In this document: piece by piece, positions 57,901 to 64,000 of the stretch
How the letters are laid out: each line of letters begins with the position of its first letter
Position numbering within the stretch: position 1 is the stretch's first letter
DNA from: Haliclona indistincta
Lineage: Eukaryota > Porifera > Demospongiae > Haplosclerida > Chalinidae
NCBI GenBank assembly: GCA_964017065.1
Contig: OZ024784.1
Span: forward strand, 17,341,152 to 17,405,151
Reading direction: 5' to 3'
DNA length: 64,000 nt
The notes under the pieces: model-generated
The model's database searches: none
What the model saw: only the letters and a program-made list of their open reading frames with translations
What the model was told of the DNA's origin: nothing
Made by a program: the position numbers and the translations under genes

Positions 57901-60900
57901 AACTATAATGAAATTTACCCTTTTGTCTCTTCTGATGGTAATTTTCCATCAATAAACGATGTCTCGACCCAGTGTGGAAGGATGTAGCCAATTGGACCTG
58001 ATTTGGTGTCAAACTTGACATGGAAGTTGTTAGAATGAATTTCAGGAACATCAGTTACTCGAAATACTGACTTGAACCCGATTCCTTTTTGTCCAATGTA
58101 GCCTGACCTGTGAGGATCTTTAGTGCTCTTTCCAACATCACAAATGGCTCGAATATTTTTCTCTGTAAACCCAGCTTCATTATTCAAGACCATTACACAT
58201 TCAGGAGTGACAATAAACTTGAGTGTGGGTACAGCCTCGGCCGATGAAGTAAGAAGAGGAGAATAATGATTATCATCAGCATTTTGAATCAATTCAAGCA
58301 CAAAGTGTGTGTCTTTACTGTACAACTCTTGTGACAGCCTTTGAAGACCACGCCCCTCTCTCTCACGCTGTTTCCTGGCTATTGCTTCCTGCTCAGGCTG
58401 TAGACTGAGTCCATAGCCAAATTCATTCAGCCGTATATTGAGAATAATCTCTTTGCACTGGGCTTCCTTTTCTGGCTCTGGCTCAACAGATGGAGGTGAC
58501 AAATAAAGGTTTGATTGTTCACAAGAATGTTCAGCTTTAGGAGAAATGCTGCTCTTAGAAGAGAGCTCAAAGGAAAGAGAAGAATCAAGGGCAGAATTTG
58601 GATTGCTTGTAAAAGGAGTAACAGAGAGCTATGTGGGTAGGAAGAATACACTTTACACAAGAATGAGAACTTCCTCGAAACTAAAACTATCATAACACTT
58701 GTCAATACAAATCAACCCATGCAGCTTTTACAGATTGAATGTGGTAGCATACCTTTTCAATACCAGTAGACTGTGTGTGTAGTGGTTGAGAAACAGTCTT
58801 GCTAACACTAGCTTTGGCTGTAGTTTCCTTCTGCATCTCCATAAAATCATCAGACCATGTCTTGATCCCTATGGTCATACCCAGTGCCTGCAGAAACAGC
58901 CTGTTCTCGGAGGATTGGCAGAGCCTCAGCAACCCATCAACAACAGCTGTACTTGTCACCTTCTTCAATGGAGCAATAAATACCTAGACAATGAAAAAAA
59001 CAATGTCACTTAAAAAATGATCATAATAATATTTTTCTTAAAATTTACCTCTGATGCTAGGAACTGGCAGATGTGAAGTGGTATTCTAACAAGACATGAT
59101 AACATAAAACAAGCTGCCACATTAGGATCGTTATTTGTTGACGCTGCCATTAACTCTTCTAACTTGGTCTGGACGTGTTTTGCAAGCAGCTGCTTTGGTA
59201 TGTCATGTACGTTCCCACTTCTTACTACCATTGTTACTAAGTGGCCAGCTGTCCTTACAGCATCAGCATCTTTGACTGCTTCCACAAAATCAGCAACAGA
59301 TGAGCTGGATTCAATACGAACCAGTCTCCCAGGAGATAACTCTAAAGCATAAACTGAGCCTTTGCAATGTGAATTGAGAAACACAGCTATGTCTCCTAAA
59401 TAAGGTGCAAACACAAGGTCCCAATGTGACCAACTAGCAAGGTCTTCAAGAAGAGGAGCTTGTTTTAGGCAGAGAAGAGCATCATTTGGAGATTTTGGTC
59501 CCAGTAGGTCTCCTTTTGCTAAAGAATGGATATCCTTCCTGTCCACAAGTAAAGGAACTTGATAAGCCACCACAGGTGTGTCTGAACTCTGTTGCTGTTG
59601 ACTGGCATCTATCATGAGCTTCTCAATAGTACCACATTGTAGAGCAGCTACAGATGGAGTACTGAACTGCTGTACTATTGCCTGAGTAACTACATCCTGT
59701 GAAGGGAATAGTCAGGCACATGAAACACTCACTAATATCATGTCACAAACCTTGTTGTCTTCTTTCAGTTGTTGAATGAAGGTCAGTACTCTCTCACGTA
59801 CTGTGCTCTGTACTATGCTGCTAGTAATCTGTTGTCCTCCTAGAGCACTTAAAATCTGTGGCTGACTAGTAATGAACTGGAGAAAACTTCCTTGACTAAG
59901 ATGAGCAAACTTGGTCACACCATAATGATCTGTAAGAGTTTCTTCAATTCGTGAAAGAGAGTTAAGATCAACTGGAAATTGTACAGTTTTGAGATGCTGA
60001 AGTAGTTCCTCTTTAATCTCTCCTCCTATCAATAGTAAACAAATATTGATTAGAGTATACAGTTTTATCAAAATTAATTCAAATGCATGCACTCTAAACT
60101 TATTTGTGCATGGATTAGCCAGGAATAAACCGTATTTATGTTAAGCAGTCTGGGTTCTTACTATTTACTCACTTGGTATATGCACAGTCGATAGAGATGA
60201 TTGATCAAGACCTCCTCTGTCCTGGTATCCATGTTGACGAATTGACTGATGAGATAAATCTGAAGCAATGTTTCGAATACCATATGCTCCTTGGTATATA
60301 GCCATGAGGAAAAGATGACGAAGAACTTTCTTGTTCAGTACAAGCTGCATGAAGCCGATCACCTGATGTTTCAAGCGTTGGTCAAATAATTCAATCGAAG
60401 CAAATATGATCCCTTCAAGAATTTCAATAGGATTCCTCTTCGCCAATTCTCTCTCATCTGATGCCATTCTTTTGAGTTTCTTCTTCAATGTTTCCACTTC
60501 AAATTCGGCTACCTCTTCAAGGTCATCCTTTGTTTTGTCACGTAGCTCATTCTTTAAAATACCTTGCAATTTCATAAAATTAAAATTGACCTGAACACGA
60601 TAATTTTTGTATAAACATGTAAACAATAAACACTAATATGGATAGCACTTACTTTGAGAGCAAGTGGAAAACTTGTGATACGAACACACAAATACAGAGG
60701 ACCTTGCATAGACAGCTGCTTAGCAAAGTATTCAAGAAAGTCAGACAGTTCGTACTTTTCACCTCTTTTGTACTTTGAAATAAACTTGCCAAGGTGTTTT
60801 TGAAGATCGTATCCAGTGATTTCCGGAACAGAGTCAAGATCTGCTGGCGGCTTGAAATAATCTTTAACAAGAGGATGGGTTAGTATAGGGCCCATCTGTA

Positions 60901-62152
60901 AATCGTCAAAGCTATCACACTTCTCAAGAATAAGAATTGCTTTCTGAAGTTCATACAATGAAGTGATTGATGTATTCCAGCAAAAACATCGAATAAATTC
61001 ACTGGTTCTACCGTAAAGCATGCTAAAGTTAGATGCGCACTGGATGTCTTTCCATAAAATTAACTGCCGGCTGTTTATCAAGCTGTTCGTCTTAGTAGAA
61101 GCACTTTTTGCGATATCAACCACAATATTTGCTGGTAGATGCTTTCTTTGGGTAGATAAAAAACGAATGTAATTTTGAAGGTAGACTTCAAGTTTTTCTA
61201 GTACTTGTGCCTTGGTTTCTCGTCGCGAGAATGACGGAAAGATCGGCTTAGTAGTGAGTATGGGAACTTCCATGTCTGGTCGTACAGAAGTGAGTGCAGG
61301 AAGAAATGCTTCTTCTCCAGGAGGAACACCTGGATTAGGATGGCATTCAACTGAGGAATGAGAAGAGAGTTGAGGAGGAAGAGAAATCACTTCTTTATGA
61401 GGCCGAACACCTTGAATAGGATAACGATTAACTGAAGAGAATGCAGGAAGAGGTATTTCGTGTCCAGGAGGAGTACCTTGATAGGGAGAACGATTAAGTG
61501 AAGACTGCACGGGAAAAGATGATGCTTCTCCAGGAAAGACACCTTGATTAGGATAATGATTAACTGAAGATGAGTGACTGATTGGCAGTTGAGGCGGATG
61601 CCTAGGCATCATGTGATGAGCAAATGGAGGTGGGGGTGCGGGAACAAGGGAAGGTCTAGGAAGAAGTGGTAGTCTTTGGCAAACTGGGGAACTGAATGAC
61701 TGTTTTACAAAAGGAGCTGGAGACTCAGAGTAGGGAGTCTCAGTCACTTGTACTGCCTCATCACCATCAGCAGCTGTGCATTTGTACAGTAACTGCTGCA
61801 AATTCCCCAACTTGAAATAGTTGAGGAGAATTGTTGTTTGAAAACCGTTTTCTCTCTCAAAAGTTATCGCAGATGGAGACATCTTAGAAGACAGCAGTGG
61901 GCGAACTAGAACGTCAAGCAACTTAGCCTCGGATAGAGAAATCGATTGATCATCATGACGATCGAACACGTCCAGTTTGGATAGTAAATCATCAACGCTT
62001 TTAAAACCAAAGGTACGTGGAGAAAGGTTTCTTCTAGCCCAGCGCTGGTATTCATGTACCAATCTGTCTGTCTCGACTTGGGGTATGTCTTGAAAAAGTG
62101 GCAGCAACAATCCCAGTACAGATTTCTGCTTACAGGAAAGTGACTGCGTCAT
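51995..62152 (-). CDS. NO VEIN-like protein: GHKL (sacsin-type) ATPase with C-terminal NOV_C domain
   Basis: Minus strand from ATG 62152 (MTQSLSCKQKSVLGLLLPLF; an in-frame ATG at 62188 is also possible) to a stop at 51995, roughly 2700 codons in about 15 exons. Residues 1-60 may be a LOTUS/OST-HTH-like fold (YQRWARRNLSPRTFGFKSVD). Then come Pro-rich repeats (about 61600-61260), helical exons, and a GHKL ATPase (58502-57915): ELIQNADDNHY, GKSTKDPHRSGYIGQKGIGF. Sacsin-like helical regions follow (FAFLPLRSYGFRFVVQGDFD). The C-terminus has the NOV_C/DUF3883 nuclease-fold pattern: VGRWGECFVYNYLK, DPYDLTVV, WYVEVKATSSMDKE. Plant NO VEIN and bacterial defence proteins share this ATPase/NOV_C pairing. 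Against copy 2 a single-base deletion near 53165 puts the NOV_C exon out of frame with the upstream 557-codon exon. No membrane segment is seen. Confidence 0.75.
52662..52750. repeat. 45-bp coding minisatellite (two units)
   Basis: Two 45-bp units, 52662 and 52707, encode SNMGSEQRHSASVPT twice in the linker before the NOV_C domain. Copy 2 of the gene lacks the repeat. Confidence 0.85.
56995..57572. mobile_element. FB-like foldback element with tandem ~20-bp subrepeats
   Basis: A 578-bp inverted structure lies in an intron of the NO VEIN-like gene. The ends are GTGGTCGAGA and TCTCGGCCAC. Each arm is built from an array of about 20-bp units (TCGATAGCAGTTTGACACCG with variants CCCATAGCAGTTTTAACACCG) on the outside, a unique GCAGTCGCGGTCTCGCAC block, and a second array near the centre (CAGCGCCCAGTATGGACCTA, three units). 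The arms mirror each other around about 57280. This subrepeat-in-arm design is that of Drosophila FB elements. The GC content is far above that of the surrounding intron. No coding capacity is visible, and no clear target duplication. Confidence 0.85.
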
Positions 62153-62382
62153 TGCTGAAAAACAGCAGGTGGCAAGTAACTGCCACAACGATCGACAGCT
62201 GAGAACTGGAGCTGGACCAGTCTGTATCTATAATTTATACCACTCGCGATCGACCCCTTCTTTTCGCGGAATTCGAGCGCGCGAGGCAAACCGCTGTAAC
62301 AAGAGGGGCTAGTCTACACATAACTTACGCCGCACCCATAATTATGAGTACAATAATTATAATATCAATAGTAATGCTGTGA
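62153..62382. promoter_or_regulatory. CpG-rich spacer upstream of the NO VEIN-like gene
   Basis: The 230 bp between the start of the first NO VEIN-like gene and the stop of the second contain a CG-rich core at about 62235-62300 (CTCGCGATCGACC, TTTTCGCGGAATTCGAGCGCGCGAG) like that of the bidirectional promoter at 12 kb. This probably holds the promoter of the minus-strand gene. Confidence 0.5.
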
Positions 62383-64000
62383 TCATAAAGTGTACAGTGT
62401 TAAGAACAGTCTCGCTGCTGGATTAGTGTTAAGATGAATACCTAAATTTTGTAAATAAGTTAGACGTATTTCATTGGTGCTTTTTCCAGCATTGTAAAGG
62501 CGATAAAGAAAAAATCTTTGTCCAACCTTCTCCGCGAACTTCAGTTCTCTCCAAGATATAGGAATGAGTTCCTTGTTCATGGATGATGTAGCCTTCACCT
62601 CAACATACCAAATTTCTTTTGTTTCAGTTACAATGGATAAGTCATATGGATAACCAGTCTCTATTGCTTCATTTACCCATTGGACTTCAGCAATTTTGAT
62701 ACCATTTGGTAGCACTTTGAGATGCTTCAGGTGATTGTATACGAACCACTCACCCCAGCGACCAACAGCCATTCTAAATGCCCGACTACCTTCTTCATTA
62801 AATGCACCTACTGTCTTCGTTATGTCAAAAGATTGGACACTAACAAAGTCATGATCAGGTGCACCACACGATGGAAACCACTGTTGTAAAACGTTCACAC
62901 ATTGTCCTTCGTTTCTCTTGTCCATTGGTGTTTCATGTGGTATACCTTCCTCTTCTATTTCATTAATCCTTTCTCCTTCCGCTTTTCTCTTTTCGTCATG
63001 AATCTGTAACTCTGCATACCCTGCACCTTGACTTGCTGGTTCATAAGCTGAGCTTTCTAGTCTTCTTCTCTTGTCTGGACTCACTGGTTGGTCAATTCTT
63101 CTTTTCAAAGTTTGATGAGTCCCTCGCGTAGTAAAAGTTGTAGACTGAAAATGATCTACCTGTGAGACGACCAGCACATCTCGTGCAGTACACTGACGAA
63201 CGCTATGCGAGCAAACCTCACCCGTAGAAGTTTTGATTTCACTTGCTATTTCATGAAGAGTAGCATCCTCTTTAGTGCTTAGTTGCTTCGTGCAAAATTG
63301 AGATGTCAGATCTTCTTGAGTTACACAGTCACGCTCTTCATGTGATGGTAGTTCTGCAGGTTCATTTTGCTCTACAATTTTCTCGTCCGGTAACAGTGTT
63401 AATGTTGGTGGCTTGACGTTCCATCTTGTTGAATCCTGTGGTAGATCTTTAAGTATATACTTAGCAACAATGTCTGATATTTCCTCCTTTGATCGTGGAT
63501 CGTTTACTACAAGGTCAGTTAAGAAAGGTCGTATTTCTGTGACAGTGTTAGCAATTTCACGAAAGAACATTCTTATCAAGACATCCACCAACGAAAGCTT
63601 GTTGCTAATCTTACCAGAGGTGTTAGTGACAATATACAATGCATCATCTTCCAGTGAGCACTGTTTGATTGCTGTAGGCTCTGATACTTTCTCTTTGCCA
63701 TCAACCTCTATCACATATAAACCCTTCAGTTCTAATGAAGACAATATCTGTAGCTTGTCAAGATATGCCACTATTCCTAGAGAATGCTCCAGGCGCTCGT
63801 GTTCTTCTGAATGGTGACTAAAGAGGTAGCGTTGTATTAGTGGGATCATGTGGTATAACATTTCTCTAAGTTCATCTGACTGCCACACCGTACTGCCTGG
63901 TGTTACACGAAGAGAATAGCAGTTACTGAGCTGTGGAATGTTGCATAGTTGAACAAAAGAAGGCAGCAAGCTATATAGATTCTCACAATATTTTAGTGGC
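62383..64000 (-). CDS. NO VEIN-like protein, copy 2, C-terminal part (continues past window)
   Basis: One long exon, open from the window edge to a stop at 62383, encodes at least 530 residues homologous to the C-terminal part of copy 1: SFVQLCNIPQLSNCYSLRVT, LKGLYVIEVDGKEKVSEPT, FFREIANTVTEIRPFLTDLV, then a variable linker, and NOV_C (VGRWGEWFVYNHLK, YPYDLSIV, WYVEVKATSSMNKE). The nuclease-like Glu, Asp and E-x-K residues are conserved with copy 1. The linker contains basic KRRIDQPVSPDKRRRLESS, a candidate nuclear localisation signal, which copy 1 lacks. This copy has no frameshift, so it shows that the ATPase and NOV_C parts belong to one protein. It is tandem in the same direction as copy 1, 231 bp upstream. 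Confidence 0.8.
   Translation of the reverse strand, partial: PLKYCENLYSLLPSFVQLCNIPQLSNCYSLRVTPGSTVWQSDELREMLYHMIPLIQRYLFSHHSEEHERLEHSLGIVAYLDKLQILSSLELKGLYVIEVDGKEKVSEPTAIKQCSLEDDALYIVTNTSGKISNKLSLVDVLIRMFFREIANTVTEIRPFLTDLVVNDPRSKEEISDIVAKYILKDLPQDSTRWNVKPPTLTLLPDEKIVEQNEPAELPSHEERDCVTQEDLTSQFCTKQLSTKEDATLHEIASEIKTSTGEVCSHSVRQCTARDVLVVSQVDHFQSTTFTTRGTHQTLKRRIDQPVSPDKRRRLESSAYEPASQGAGYAELQIHDEKRKAEGERINEIEEEGIPHETPMDKRNEGQCVNVLQQWFPSCGAPDHDFVSVQSFDITKTVGAFNEEGSRAFRMAVGRWGEWFVYNHLKHLKVLPNGIKIAEVQWVNEAIETGYPYDLSIVTETKEIWYVEVKATSSMNKELIPISWRELKFAEKVGQRFFLYRLYNAGKSTNEIRLTYLQNLGIHLNTNPAARLFLTLYTL

Overview
The window is eukaryotic: dense, multi-exon genes with very short GT..AG introns (often 43-80 nt), intergenic gaps of about 100-400 bp, and animal gene families (INTS13, RSRC2, RSPH10B, V-ATPase subunit D, ZU5/DEATH proteins, NO VEIN-like ATPases). 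This compactness plus lineage-expanded ZU5-DEATH, thioesterase and mucin-like genes suggests an early-branching metazoan, most likely a demosponge such as Amphimedon. That assignment is inference from gene content; no marker gene was compared. There is a 199-base N gap at 30994-31192.

Layout: 0-5.8 kb, three tandem copies of a small secreted CUB-like gene, two of them broken. 5.9-11.9 kb (minus), a many-exon xanthine dehydrogenase/aldehyde oxidase-family gene, which shares a ~100-bp CG-rich bidirectional promoter with INTS13 (plus, 12.0-14.9 kb). 15.1-27.3 kb, a ~5.6-kb segmental tandem duplication of RSRC2 (minus) | death-fold-ZU5-DEATH adaptor (plus) | RRM-F-box-LRR gene (plus). The left unit keeps the intact RSRC2 but its F-box-LRR gene is broken by a LINE fragment; the right unit keeps the intact F-box-LRR gene but its RSRC2 lost the C-terminus; both adaptors look intact. 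27.5-32.3 kb (minus), RSPH10B (MORN repeats) and ATP6V1D. 32.5-39.7 kb, six ACOT8/TesB-like acyl-CoA thioesterases (two plus, four minus), with a seventh at 47-48.7 kb and a chimeric fragment at 45.7 kb. 39.8-41.8 kb, a ~2-kb near-palindromic foldback transposon carrying a nested 67-bp palindromic insertion. 41.9-51.6 kb (minus), two paralogous type I membrane proteins with a mucin-like stalk, the second with a frameshift and a short tail. 52.0-62.2 kb (minus), a large NO VEIN-like gene (GHKL/sacsin-type ATPase plus a C-terminal NOV_C nuclease-fold domain) carrying an FB-like foldback element in an intron; 62.4-64.0 kb, the 3' part of a second NO VEIN-like gene that runs off the window.

How the genes may work together: the death-fold/ZU5/DEATH adaptors and the NO VEIN-like ATPases are the candidates for innate sensing or signalling. 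The RRM-F-box-LRR gene combines RNA recognition with an SCF ubiquitin-ligase substrate receptor, an unusual combination. The thioesterase array shows a sorting pattern: the minus-strand copies end in AKL/PKL peroxisomal signals and the two plus-strand copies have lost them. The main theme is recent local duplication followed by asymmetric decay, with small palindromic elements and an AATT/ATAATTAT insertion signature causing much of the damage.
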